A program made the translations under genes and the position numbers. From Slackia piriformis YIT 12062 (GTDB lineage: Bacteria > Actinomycetota > Coriobacteriia > Coriobacteriales > Eggerthellaceae): a stretch of DNA of 64,000 nt. Under the pieces are notes generated by a model. The model saw only the letters and a program-made list of their open reading frames with translations, did no database searches and had not been told where the DNA came from. Each line of letters opens with the position of its first letter. Position 1 is the stretch's first letter. Where the stretch lies: positions 1,303,114 through 1,367,113 of the forward strand of contig NZ_JH815198.1 in NCBI RefSeq assembly GCF_000296445.1. Direction: 5' to 3'. Positions 44,705-53,368 of this stretch are shown piece by piece.

Positions 44705-45451
44705 TTAAAGCGTGGAAAGCTTCTTGGCCTCGGTGGTGGTCAGCCAACCCTCGGGAACGGGAGCGCTGCTGTGGCACTGCGTGCAGTAGTTCACAGACTG
44801 GCTGTGCGCCTTGTGGCACTGGCTGCATGCATACTCGCCATGCTGGGCGGTATGCGGATTGTAGGTGGAATCGAGATCTGCAGTTGCAGCCTCGAGATCG
44901 GCGCGAGAGGTGATCTCCTTGCCGTCCTCGGTGACATGGTGGCAATCGCCGTTGAGGCAAAACTCGTCCTCTTCGATGCCGCGGGCCTCGACGAGGTCAG
45001 AAAGCTCGCGCTCTTCAAGGATGGTCTGGCCGACCTTGTTCTCGCCAGCAACCTCATAGCTGCCGGTCACCCAGTGCATACCCTCGGTAATCTGCTCGCC
45101 CAGGGTGGGAACATGGCAACCGAGGCAGTTGGTGGTTTCGCCCTCGGTGGTGTGGCCGTGGTAGTAAGCCATCATGGCCATCTTGTCGGACTCTTCGGTC
45201 AGCTCGTTGCCGTACTTGTCATGAGAGCCGTCGATGTAGCTCTCGGCATATGCGTCCATCGGCGTATGGCAGATGGCATTGCAGAAGCTCGGCTGCTCGT
45301 GCCAGACGAAAAAGCCTGCACCTGCAGCAACCAACACAACGGCAACAACGCCCACGACGATAGGCCACTTCTTCTTGCCGTTCTTAGCCTTCTTGGCATC
45401 CTTGGCGGGTTCCTCGGTCGCAGCGACGTCGGTCTTGGTTTCCTCAGCCAT
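44705..45451 (-). CDS. Membrane-anchored multihaem cytochrome c (NrfH/NapC-like)
   Basis: Probable quinol-oxidising or electron-relay cytochrome. The 248 residues have a charged Lys-rich N-terminus, one membrane helix (about 29-48) and five c-type haem motifs: CNAICH (CX3CH), CLGCH, CLNGDCH (CX4CH), CSQCH and CTQCH. Three are standard CX2CH; two have longer spacing. Several such proteins feed reductases in Eggerthella-type bacteria, which fits the fumarate-reductase-like flavoprotein elsewhere in the window. It lies directly upstream of the ccm genes that would mature it. ATG follows GAAAGGGGGG. Partner enzyme not seen next to it. Confidence 0.85.
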   Translation of the reverse strand: MAEETKTDVAATEEPAKDAKKAKNGKKKWPIVVGVVAVVLVAAGAGFFVWHEQPSFCNAICHTPMDAYAESYIDGSHDKYGNELTEESDKMAMMAYYHGHTTEGETTNCLGCHVPTLGEQITEGMHWVTGSYEVAGENKVGQTILEERELSDLVEARGIEEDEFCLNGDCHHVTEDGKEITSRADLEAATADLDSTYNPHTAQHGEYACSQCHKAHSQSVNYCTQCHSSAPVPEGWLTTTEAKKLSTL

Positions 45452-46424
45452 GGATACCCCCCTTTCTCCATTCTATCTTCCTTCTTCCTCCGTATTCCGC
45501 ATACGATCTGGAGGGGATGCGTCCAGAGGACCGTGAGATAGTCCGGTTTCGGCAACCATGGGTTAAACCGTAGGCGAAATACAGAGATGACTTTAACACA
45601 CATCCTTCATAAGGAACCCAGAATACCCTCACCCATTTAGGGGGAAATTACAACTTTTAGCGTATTCCCAGGTCATTTTTCAGCCATTTACCGTTTGATT
45701 TCACCATTGGTAGAAGATGATGGGGCCGTTGGGTATTCCAAGGCGCAACTCATTACCCGCTACACGATCAGCGATGCGGACATGCGGACGCCGAGCGCAC
45801 GAACGACTTCGGGCCATGCGTGCGCCAAGTGTGCAAGCAGGTTCAGGCCATGCGCGTGCCAAGTACGCGAGCGAGTCGGGCCATGCACGTGCCAAGCACG
45901 CGAGCGGGTTCAGGCCATGCGCGTGTCAACGGAGCAACGCCGCGCCGATCGACATACGGCGCTGGCCGCACACGCAAACAGCGACCACGCACGCAAGCGC
46001 CAACCCACCCGCCGCTCGACCCATTCGTCCAGCGAGTTCCCTCAGAAGCTTTGAGAGCAAGGCAGCTGGCAAAACCGCTCCCCACCCCAAGCGCGCTCTT
46101 GCCCTTCCGGCCCCGTGGTCAAAAAGGCCCTGTTGGGGGAATTTCTCACACCGTTCGCGTACTATTTTGCGCCGTTTGCCGCAATAGGCCGCAAAAGCCC
46201 GTGCGGGCAATAATACTGCTCTTGAGTTTCCCCAGGTCAGAAAAGTGGCGGAGAGAGTCATCGTTCCTGAACGACGGAAACATTTCCCCAAACTCAGCTT
46301 CGTTGACCACGGAAGAGAGAGGCTATGCGTTTTCTTCTCCCAACAGGCGGTTTTTGACCAAAGCGAACCAAGGAATCCCGCCGCTCGCGTTGCGGCTAGG
46401 ACGCCCCTTCGGCCCCCTCCCTGC
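45452..46424. other. 973-nt gap with degenerate tandem repeat
   Basis: No gene is supported. The cytochrome promoter should lie in the AT-richer 45600-45710. A tandem repeat (about 45803-45938) follows. From 46140 to 46290 the sequence contains a GTACTATT/AATAATAC inverted repeat spanning 58 nt (46159-46216). Frames on either strand read as Arg/Ala-rich shadow proteins. Confidence 0.6.
45803..45938 (+). repeat. Degenerate 32-35-nt tandem repeat
   Basis: Four units with the core GGCCATGCGYGTGCCAAG start at about 45812, 45847, 45879 and 45913, giving intervals of 35, 32 and 34 nt. The units share TTCAGGCCATGC and AAGYACGCGAG parts with substitutions. Each unit length changes, so it is not coding and not CRISPR-like (no conserved repeat with unique spacers). 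Confidence 0.65.
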
Positions 46425-47186
46425 CTAGAGCTTCTTTCCTATATAGAAGACGTAGCCGTACAGATTGCCATATGCGGCGAAAAGCTCCTCTTCGTAATGA
46501 TTTCCGGCGATGAACTCTGCAACGGTTTCGTTGCCGGGATACTTCGCCGCAAGATTGGCCTCGGCCGCACGGCGCGGCGCAAAATAGTTCTCGGTCCAGC
46601 ATTCCTTCGGCAGGACGAACGTTGAGACGGGCACGTATCCCGCTTTCTGCAGAACGTCCACATTCTGCGCCACGGTATCGAGACCGCTTCCCGCTTGTGT
46701 CCAAAAATCGTCAACCTCGGCTACACGATTGTCAGTAAGCCACGACGGACACGTAACAGCCACGTAGCCATGCGGCTTGAGGAAAGAGCTCCAGTAGCCG
46801 AGCATCTCCTCGAACCCGACGCCGTCAATTGCGCCCTCGCACCAAATGAGATCGACGCTTTCAAGCTCGACATCAAGCTTGTCCATAGACCCCTGCACGC
46901 CGCGTACGCGATTGCTCAACCCCCTCTTTTCCGCCCGAGCGTTAAGCTCGTCAACGAAATCGGAGAACAGATCAATGCCCGTGATGCTTCCGGAAATGCG
47001 CTCGGCGAGGGTCATGGTCTGCGCACCCGTGCCGCAGCCAAGGTCGAGCACGCGTTCCATCGACCCCAAGCCCTCAACGAAATCCAGCGCACGGTTGGTG
47101 GACTCCACCGAACCAGGCCCAAGCCGGTCGAGAAGCTTATGCAGCTCTATGACAAGGTCGAGCATAGAAGGAGTTTGATCGGTCAT
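46425..47186 (-). CDS. Class I SAM-dependent methyltransferase
   Basis: The 253 residues include the SAM-binding glycine motif RVLDLGCGTGAQTM near 45, the acidic strand SITGIDLFSDF near 70, VQGSMDKL and DLIWCEGAIDGVGFEEML near 110, a methyltransferase-11-type fold. The substrate is unknown; similar small-molecule methyltransferases are common in gut bacteria. ATG follows AGGAAATACC. It is the last gene of a minus-strand run with the MFS exporter and MerR regulator upstream (120 nt gap), possibly one stress-response unit, but this is inference. Confidence 0.82.
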   Translation of the reverse strand: MTDQTPSMLDLVIELHKLLDRLGPGSVESTNRALDFVEGLGSMERVLDLGCGTGAQTMTLAERISGSITGIDLFSDFVDELNARAEKRGLSNRVRGVQGSMDKLDVELESVDLIWCEGAIDGVGFEEMLGYWSSFLKPHGYVAVTCPSWLTDNRVAEVDDFWTQAGSGLDTVAQNVDVLQKAGYVPVSTFVLPKECWTENYFAPRRAAEANLAAKYPGNETVAEFIAGNHYEEELFAAYGNLYGYVFYIGKKL

Positions 47187-47305
47187 GGTATTTCCTATCT
47201 TCTAGTTGTTGCATTTTCCTTTCTTTTTCAGCGCCGAAACGCCGTTTTTGCATATTTTCACTCAATTCGCGCAGGCAATGCTGCGCGCCGTTATCGGCAA
47301 CGCCC

Positions 47306-48538
47306 TCATTTGAAGCAACCCGCTTCCCGTCGATGCGAAGAAATCATTCGCGGCAGAAACATCACGCCGAGCAGCGCAACCGCAGCCCCGCACAACGCAG
47401 GAAGCGTCCATGCGGGCGCTCCGTCGGCAAGCAGCCCAAACAACAAGGAGCCAAGGGGCATCAACCCTGCATACATCGACCCCATGAAGCCGAACACGCG
47501 ACCCATCATGGCGGGGTCGACGAAAGATTGTAGATGAGCAGTCACCGCCGCCTGCACCAGAGGAATCGCCGCGCTGAGCACAACGAGACCGACCAAGAAA
47601 AGCGGACACCCCGTCGCAAGGCCGACGCCCATGCTTCCCGCACCGTAGGTGATAAGACCGAGCGGCAATGCGACGCCTTTCATTCTGTCCGCAAAAGCGG
47701 CTAGGACAACGCCTCCGACAACCATTGAAAAGCAGCCGGCACCCTCGGCGAAGGCGAGCATGGCATACGAAGCATCGAATGCGCGCTCCATAAGAAGCGG
47801 AACGAAAAACCCCGAAGGAACGCTCAGAAAAATGAAGGCGCCATACGAAGCCAAAACAAAACCGACCGCACGCTCGTCTCGAGCGTAACGCGCGCCCTCG
47901 CGCACATCCTCAAACAGACCCGCCTTCTCTTGCGAAAGAGCGCAAGACGTCGCCTCGACACGAGGCAGCTTCACCGCAACCGCAAGCACGCCGACCGCAA
48001 CCGCCGCTGTGACCACATCAAGCAGCATAGCCGACGAAATGCCTCCGAAAGAAAGAGTGAGTGCAGCAAGCGGAACGGCAGCGAACTGCGCAACGTTTTG
48101 AACCGCCGAAACGATTCCGTTGTAGCGCAACAATGCTTCTTCGGGCACAAGAATAGCCACGCTCGACTGGACCGCTGGCATCTGAACGCCCGCGCATAGC
48201 GACCTTACCGACGAGGCCGCGACAAGGGCCGCCATATCTCCAAAACTCGTTGCCAAAAAGACGGCAAGAGCAAGCGCTGTTGCCGCCGAGACCGCATCGG
48301 CAGCGATGATGGCCGCCTTGCGAAATCCGCGGCGATCAATCCAGGCTCCCGCAAACGGCGATACGGCCATTTGAGGCACGAACCCCGCAACGAGCATCGC
48401 CGCAGCCCATGCACCGGAAGACGTTTCAACGGCAACATACCAGGCAATCGCCATCTGAACGGCAGAAGACCCCACAAGCGTCAGGCATTGGCTGGCAAGA
48501 AACGCTGCCGCCACCAATTTCCAGTTTCCATCCCGCAT
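47306..48538 (-). CDS. MFS transporter (DHA3-type efflux pump)
   Basis: Twelve-helix major-facilitator protein of 410 residues resembling the MFS_3/EntS-MefA export group: helix 1 LVAAAFLASQCLTLVGSSAV, the loop motif GAWIDRRGFRKAAIIAADA after helix 2, a helix-4 basic/charged segment SVRSLCAGVQMPAVQSSV, and the second half beginning about residue 215. Members export macrolides, siderophores and other compounds; the substrate here is unknown. ATG 48538 is chosen (AAAGGAT upstream), rather than the TTG three codons earlier. The divergent-free arrangement merR then MFS suggests that the MerR gene controls it. Confidence 0.85.
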   Translation of the reverse strand: MRDGNWKLVAAAFLASQCLTLVGSSAVQMAIAWYVAVETSSGAWAAAMLVAGFVPQMAVSPFAGAWIDRRGFRKAAIIAADAVSAATALALAVFLATSFGDMAALVAASSVRSLCAGVQMPAVQSSVAILVPEEALLRYNGIVSAVQNVAQFAAVPLAALTLSFGGISSAMLLDVVTAAVAVGVLAVAVKLPRVEATSCALSQEKAGLFEDVREGARYARDERAVGFVLASYGAFIFLSVPSGFFVPLLMERAFDASYAMLAFAEGAGCFSMVVGGVVLAAFADRMKGVALPLGLITYGAGSMGVGLATGCPLFLVGLVVLSAAIPLVQAAVTAHLQSFVDPAMMGRVFGFMGSMYAGLMPLGSLLFGLLADGAPAWTLPALCGAAVALLGVMFLPRMISSHRREAGCFK

Positions 48539-48659
48539 CAAGCACAATCCTTTCTCCCGTCGCTTCGCCGCGCGAGAAAGGGATTAAAGCCCTTCTAGCA
48601 AGTCTGGTGTGCTAATGGAGGGTTTTCGTGCAGTTTTTTTCATGGCAAGAATCCGGAGC

Positions 48660-49427
48660 TTACGAATAGGCTTTCTTCGCGGCAAGAACCCGAGCTTGTT
48701 CGATCAACATCAGAATCTCTTGCGCATCCTGCATCGCTGACGCTATGGCCTCCCGCAGATGGTCGCAGGCGCGCACCACATCGTCATCCTGCCCTCGCGC
48801 GTCGAGCACATCGCCCACATTGGCGCACATTCCCCTGTCGAGCGCCACCATAAGTCGAAGAATGGACGCGATTGAATAGTTCGCACACCGCAAGGCGCAG
48901 ATGACACGAAGACGATCCATATCCTCGGGGGCGTATATGCGGTATCCGTTCTTCGAGCGCTTTACGCTCAAAAGGCCGTTCGCCTCCCAATTGTGCAACA
49001 CGTCTATCGATACGCCCAGCTCAAGCGCCGCCTCTTTACGCTTGAGGAAACGAACCGCCCGACCGGCGTCAGGCACGGCATCACCTGCAAGCAACCGCTC
49101 TGCAATATGCGCGGCATCGTCCGCTTTTCGAGATTCGTCGGACAGCTTCTTTATGTAGGCAGTGCAGAGTTCATGCGCTTTTCCGTACTTGCGTGCGCCT
49201 GCTGCTCTCACAATACAGACAGCATCTTTCCGAAGGCCGTTCTGAAGAATCTCCGCCCGAAAAGCGCGACGAGCAATGAAGAACTGAACAAGATGCTCAT
49301 CGTCGAAGCGGCGATAGCCGTTTTCGAGCCTACGCGCGGGTGCGATAAACCCCTCTTGCTCATACATGCGCACCGTATTCGCATGCACGCCCATTACGCG
49401 CGCAACCTGCCCTGTGCTGTACTCCAC
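48660..49427 (-). CDS. MerR-like regulator with two HTH domains
   Basis: The 255 residues hold two MerR-type winged helices. The first (1-60) reads STGQVARVMGVHANTVRMYE with the wing LENGYRRFDDEHL. The second (126-195) reads RKEAALELGVSIDVLHNWE with the wing SKNGYRIYAPEDMDRLRV. A helical linker joins them and a C-terminal helix (about 205-250) could be a dimer or sensor part. Single-HTH MerR proteins are the norm, so this tandem form is unusual. GTG 49427 follows AAAGGAGCGC. The gene precedes the MFS exporter and may regulate it. Confidence 0.85.
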   Translation of the reverse strand: MEYSTGQVARVMGVHANTVRMYEQEGFIAPARRLENGYRRFDDEHLVQFFIARRAFRAEILQNGLRKDAVCIVRAAGARKYGKAHELCTAYIKKLSDESRKADDAAHIAERLLAGDAVPDAGRAVRFLKRKEAALELGVSIDVLHNWEANGLLSVKRSKNGYRIYAPEDMDRLRVICALRCANYSIASILRLMVALDRGMCANVGDVLDARGQDDDVVRACDHLREAIASAMQDAQEILMLIEQARVLAAKKAYS

Positions 49428-49552
49428 CGCGCTCCTTTCTTAACCCTAAACCTCTGCTGCGTTTCTTCCCAAGCCGCTGCTGCATTCTTTCCTCAAGTCT
49501 CGGCCACGTACGTCTTCCCCTCAAGCCCCTACCGCGCTTCTCCTCCAAACGC

Positions 49553-49580
49553 AAAAAACGCCGCTCTTGCGAACGGCGTT
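49553..49580 (-). terminator. Terminator of tRNA-Ala
   Basis: On the minus strand AACGCCG and CGGCGTT form a 7-bp stem with loop TTCGCAAGAG, followed by TTTTGC. It lies 9 nt beyond the tRNA 3' end. Confidence 0.8.
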
Positions 49581-49588
49581 AAAAATCA

Positions 49589-49664
49589 TGGTGGAGATGA
49601 AGGGGCTCGAACCCTCGACCCCCACGTTGCGAACGTGGTGCTCTCCCAGCTGAGCTACATCCCC
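49589..49664 (-). tRNA. tRNA-Ala (anticodon CGC)
   Basis: 76-nt cloverleaf with encoded 3' CCA. Acceptor arm GGGGATG pairs with CATCTCC and includes the G3:U70 pair that identifies alanine tRNA. D arm TAGCTCAGCTGGGAGAGCA, anticodon stem CCACG/CGTGG with loop TTCGCAA (anticodon CGC, reads GCG), variable loop and T arm GAGGGTTCGAGCCCCTT are all regular. Confidence 0.98.
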
Positions 49665-49838
49665 ATAAATAGGCAAGACGGTATTTTCCTACCAAGCGTT
49701 GCTCTTGTCAAGCATAAAACGAAACGCAAATACAAAATGGCGAACGACCGAACGAGAACCGTCTCGTAAACGCATCCGAGCGAGAAGGCGATTCATGACC
49801 AGACCAAGTGCGCAACAAGCACAGCTGTCACATACAGC

Positions 49839-50189
49839 CTAGAAATCCTCGTTCTCTTCGTCTTCGTCATCAATCAAGATGGCGTGAGCACCCGGCTCTT
49901 CGCCGTTTTCAACAAGCGTTTCGAAGATGGGCTTGCCCGTCTCCACATCGAAAAGTTCAACCATGCCGGTAAGAACATCGACATACTGGTAAGACTGACG
50001 AGCTTTGCGGCCGCGTTTGCGATCGATCTCGAGAATGAACAGCGACGGATGAGCCTGCATAAGAATGCCCTCGCATTCGACAACCTTAGAACGGCCCATG
50101 TTCGCACGAACCTTCAGGCGCGTTTCGATGCGCTGCTGAAGTTCTGCGCGAATGTCATCGACAATACGCGCGCGCTTTTCAAGTTCCAT
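49839..50189 (-). CDS. veg: Veg family protein
   Basis: Small protein of the Veg (DUF1021) family, known from Bacillus subtilis where it affects biofilm regulation; its molecular role is unresolved. The 116 residues show the family core RLKVRANMGRSKVVECEGIL, SLFILEID and SYQYVDVLTGMVEL, followed by an acidic tail DDEDEENEDF longer than in Bacillus. The start ATG 50189 follows GCGAAGGAATAT; the upstream extension is not used. It lies after rsmA as in Bacillus (ksgA-yabG-veg). The AT-rich region 50220-50280 contains TTGACA and TTGACC elements. Confidence 0.88.
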   Translation of the reverse strand: MELEKRARIVDDIRAELQQRIETRLKVRANMGRSKVVECEGILMQAHPSLFILEIDRKRGRKARQSYQYVDVLTGMVELFDVETGKPIFETLVENGEEPGAHAILIDDEDEENEDF

Positions 50190-50361
50190 ATTGTTATATT
50201 CCTTCGCTTTAGCGTGAGTCAGTGTAGCTGAAAATGATATCACGTCTGTCAAAGGTAATTAAATATCTGCAGGTCAAATTCACATTTTGCAGACAAAGAG
50301 GCAAAGGGGCCTCGAGGCGCTTCGAAGATGCGACTAAGCGCTTGACGGCGCGCAGGACGCA

Positions 50362-51294
50362 TTACCTCTTCAGGTAGGCTTCGCAGCACTCCGGAGCACA
50401 AGCAAGAAACACCCGCCCGAGCTCGATGAATTCATCGAGCGTCAGGCTCTCGCCGCGCCTGCGCGAATCGATGCCAGCGCGCTCCAGAAGCCCAGGCAGA
50501 AGCTCGACGACACCAGCGGCCGATTTCCGGCCCGAGAAAAACGTCTTCATTGAATTGGCGATCGTCTTGCGCCTGGTGGCAAAAGCCGCATCCGCCATCA
50601 AAGAAGCCGCCGCAATCTCGCAATCGCTTATTCCCAGGTCATCGCGACGATCGAGACGAATGACCGCGGATGTGACGCGCGGTGGCGGAAAGAAGTTGCC
50701 CGGAGAAACCTGGAATCTGCCGGTTGCCTTCGCAATAAGGTTCAACTTTACAGTGTAAGCAGCATAATCCTTCGTGCCAATTTTGGCCATCATGCGGTCG
50801 GCAACCTCGCTTTGCACCATCACCGTCGCGCTCTGAATGCTCTTAAAACGCTGGAAGTAATCAAGCACAAGCGTCGCGGCAACGGCATACGGGAGGTTGG
50901 CAACGAATTTATTGGGGGCAACCCCTAAACGAGCCCCATCTCCAAACGCCTCCTCAAGATCGCCCTGCGTAAGCTCGAGCGCATCTTTCGAAAGAAGCGA
51001 AAAGGTGTCAAAATCCGCACAGGTTTCGGATAGAACAGCAGGCAAATCCGTATCGCGTTCCACCGACAGCACGCGAGCGGCGCGAGGCAGCAAGGCCACC
51101 GTCAACGTGCCGATGCCGGGCCCCACCTCAAGAACCGTATCTTGCTCGGACACCTCGGACAGCTCGCAAATCTTCGCAATGACGGCGTCGTTGACAAGAA
51201 AGTTCTGCCCGAGCGCCTTCTTCGTCGCCAAGCCGTGCCTCTCCAAAACGGCACGCGTAGCCGAAGGCGATGCCAGATACGATACGCTTCCCAT
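50362..51294 (-). CDS. rsmA: 16S rRNA (adenine(1518)-N(6)/adenine(1519)-N(6))-dimethyltransferase
   Basis: Dimethylates two adjacent adenosines near the 3' end of 16S rRNA (KsgA). The 310 residues show KKALGQNFLVNDAVIAKI near 25, SAM motif LEVGPGIGTLTVALL near 55, acidic VLSVERDTDLP, the catalytic NLPYAVAATLVL near 138 (IV motif NLPY) and the C-terminal FFPPPRVTSAVIRLDRR. ATG follows GAAAGGCAGTT. Its neighbours tatD upstream and veg downstream mirror the Bacillus order metS-tatD-...-ksgA-veg. Confidence 0.96.
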   Translation of the reverse strand: MGSVSYLASPSATRAVLERHGLATKKALGQNFLVNDAVIAKICELSEVSEQDTVLEVGPGIGTLTVALLPRAARVLSVERDTDLPAVLSETCADFDTFSLLSKDALELTQGDLEEAFGDGARLGVAPNKFVANLPYAVAATLVLDYFQRFKSIQSATVMVQSEVADRMMAKIGTKDYAAYTVKLNLIAKATGRFQVSPGNFFPPPRVTSAVIRLDRRDDLGISDCEIAAASLMADAAFATRRKTIANSMKTFFSGRKSAAGVVELLPGLLERAGIDSRRRGESLTLDEFIELGRVFLACAPECCEAYLKR

Positions 51295-51473
51295 AACTGC
51301 CTTTCTTCTACGAATTCAACGCCCCACAGCGAGATGGGACGAATTCCAAGATTCCACAATAAGCCAGAAGCATCAAAATCTCACGACAAGGCGGAAGAAT
51401 TTCACCGCCCTTGAACGCTTCGCCGCTCAAACTCCCATGCATAGTAGGCCATCCGTAGCCGCCGAGCAACGAA

Positions 51474-52046
51474 CTATCGCTCAGAGCCCTTCCTCGGAAA
51501 GAGCATCTTGCCCTCTTCCTCGAAGCCTTGCCCCCATCCGATGCGGTCGACAACGTCTGCCAGGAAAAACCCCGCCGACCCAAAAGCCGATTTGACGATG
51601 GTGAGCAAGGGCTCATAACCGAACGGGTCTCCCCCGGCGCCGATGACATGCAGCACCACCGGCCGTTTGACCTCGCTTGCGCGATCGTGGCAAGCACACG
51701 GCCCGATCCGACGCTCCCAATACGGCTGCAATCGATCGAGCACGCACTTGAACTGGCCCGTAGGCCCGGAAAAATACACCGGGCACACCAACTGAATCTC
51801 GTCCGCCATATCAATCAGGGCGTAAAGCTCTTGCATGTCGTCTTCTATGATGCAGGAAAAATCCCCGCGACACCCTTCGCAGCCGATGCATCCCGCCACG
51901 TTTTTACGCGCTAGATCCCACCTGGACACGCTTGCCCCCTTCGCCTCAAGGTCATCGGCAAGCAGATCGGCATAACGTGCCGAAACGCCCGACGTACGAG
52001 GTGATCCGCATATAAGCAGAGAGCGCTTCGGAGCATCTTCTGACAT
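51474..52046 (-). CDS. Flavodoxin-fold FMN reductase with CX2CX2CX5C cysteine motif
   Basis: NADPH-dependent FMN reductase-like protein of 190 residues. After the flavin strand LLICGSPRTSGVSARYADLL comes Cys53, 56, 59 and 65 in the spacing CX2CX2CX5C, which in iron-sulfur flavoproteins binds a compact [4Fe-4S] cluster and which in other family members is present without a proven cluster. LVCPVYFSGPTGQFKCVLDR closes the flavin site. ATG 52046 overlaps the tatD stop by one base (TGATG), so it is translated with tatD. Electron partner unknown. Confidence 0.8.
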   Translation of the reverse strand: MSEDAPKRSLLICGSPRTSGVSARYADLLADDLEAKGASVSRWDLARKNVAGCIGCEGCRGDFSCIIEDDMQELYALIDMADEIQLVCPVYFSGPTGQFKCVLDRLQPYWERRIGPCACHDRASEVKRPVVLHVIGAGGDPFGYEPLLTIVKSAFGSAGFFLADVVDRIGWGQGFEEEGKMLFPRKGSER

Positions 52047-53164
52047 CAAAGACCTCCCTGCGTCGCAACGCACTGCCATGCCGTTGGCTCGCGGTCGAGC
52101 AGCTCGAGCGCATTGGCGCGAAGCCGGGCAAGAAACTCCTCGCGTTCGACGCCCGGTGTGATACCGCGCGTCGATGCAAGGTACTCCGCCACATACAGCG
52201 TGAAATCGGGGCCGCACTCGATGCCGCGAAACGGCACAGGCGCCATGTAGGGAGAATCGGTCTCCGTAAGCAGGCGGTCAGCAGGAACGATTTGGGCGGA
52301 AGTGCGCAGATCGTCGCTGCGGGAAAACGTGACCGCACCGCCGAACGCCACGTAGCAGCCGCGATCGATCCAGCGAGCAAGCTCCTCGGGACCGACGCTG
52401 CAGCAATGAAGCAAAACGCCCGCCGCCGGCCAGCCTTCTTCCTCGAGAATCGCAAAGCCGTCATCGTGCGCGTCGCGCATATGCAAAATGAGCGGCAACC
52501 CGCTTTCGTGAGAGAGCTCGACCTGGCGGCGAAACACGTCGCGCTGCACATCGCGGGGCGAAAAGTCGTAGTGATAGTCCAGACCCACTTCGCCGAGGGC
52601 GCACGTGAGCGGATGAACCAGCATGCGACGAAGCGATGTTTCCACCTCATCGCTCCAATGCGACGCATTGTGAGGATGAACGCCCGCCGCCACGCGCACT
52701 TTCGGAATGGGGACGGTCTCGCATGGGCAGCGATGCGCCCGCCATTCGTCGGCGGTCATCTCGCTCGAGGCGCCCTCTTTCTCGGCATGAGCGGCGCGAC
52801 GCGTTGCTTCGAATACCTCGGGGAGCATGCGCAGCGCCTCGCTACGCCATTTGTCCACCAGGGAAAACGTAGCATCGCCGTCCTCGTAGGCGTCTATAAT
52901 CGTGCAGACGAAATCCACACCTTGCACCGCGCAGCGCGCAAGCGAAAGTGGAGCATCAGAGATAAGGGCCAGATGCGCATGGGTATCGGCAACAGGGGCC
53001 TCGAGCAGCGGATTGGGAGCTTCAACATAGCGCCAACCGCTCTTTTTCTTTTTGCGGAAAAGAGCATCGCGAAATGCCAGATAGCCAGCCGGGCCTTCAG
53101 GGTCAATACCCCCGAAAACATGCTGAGCCGCCATATCCTCCGATGCGTTCGCTTCCTGAGTCAT
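52046..53164 (-). CDS. tatD: TatD family deoxyribonuclease/hydrolase with extra segments
   Basis: Metal-dependent TIM-barrel hydrolase (TatD), implicated in DNA and RNA processing. The catalytic features are VADTHAHLAL (HxH), AAGVHPHNASHW, ALGEVGLDYHYDFSPRDVQ (Glu), LILHMRDAHDD and TETDSPYMAPVPFRG (Asp). At 372 residues it is about 110 longer than typical: about 65 residues before HxH, and a Cys/Glu-rich insertion (RAAHAEKEGASSEMTADEW and onward) between the first strand and VHPH. ATG 53164 follows AAAGGTGAACG. It is in the metG-tatD-rsmA conserved run. Confidence 0.9.
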   Translation of the reverse strand: MTQEANASEDMAAQHVFGGIDPEGPAGYLAFRDALFRKKKKSGWRYVEAPNPLLEAPVADTHAHLALISDAPLSLARCAVQGVDFVCTIIDAYEDGDATFSLVDKWRSEALRMLPEVFEATRRAAHAEKEGASSEMTADEWRAHRCPCETVPIPKVRVAAGVHPHNASHWSDEVETSLRRMLVHPLTCALGEVGLDYHYDFSPRDVQRDVFRRQVELSHESGLPLILHMRDAHDDGFAILEEEGWPAAGVLLHCCSVGPEELARWIDRGCYVAFGGAVTFSRSDDLRTSAQIVPADRLLTETDSPYMAPVPFRGIECGPDFTLYVAEYLASTRGITPGVEREEFLARLRANALELLDREPTAWQCVATQGGL

Positions 53165-53368
53165 ATCGTTCACCTTTGTTCTGGTTATAAACCCGCGGAT
53201 TGGCTCCTGACCGCCTGCAATCAATTCCGAAACAGCCCGCTGATCGACCTGGAACGGCCTGCCAGCCAACGGCAGCCCACCCGCCGATTGCCTCTGCCTT
53301 GATCCGCAAACTGACCAGCGACGGTTCAAGAGCCCACGTTCGTCTTTTAATGATATATAACGCATCGG

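Noticed and set aside
45812-45938. CRISPR-like array of 32-35-nt repeats
   Set aside because: Repeats are adjacent with no unique spacers, differ from each other, and there are no cas genes.
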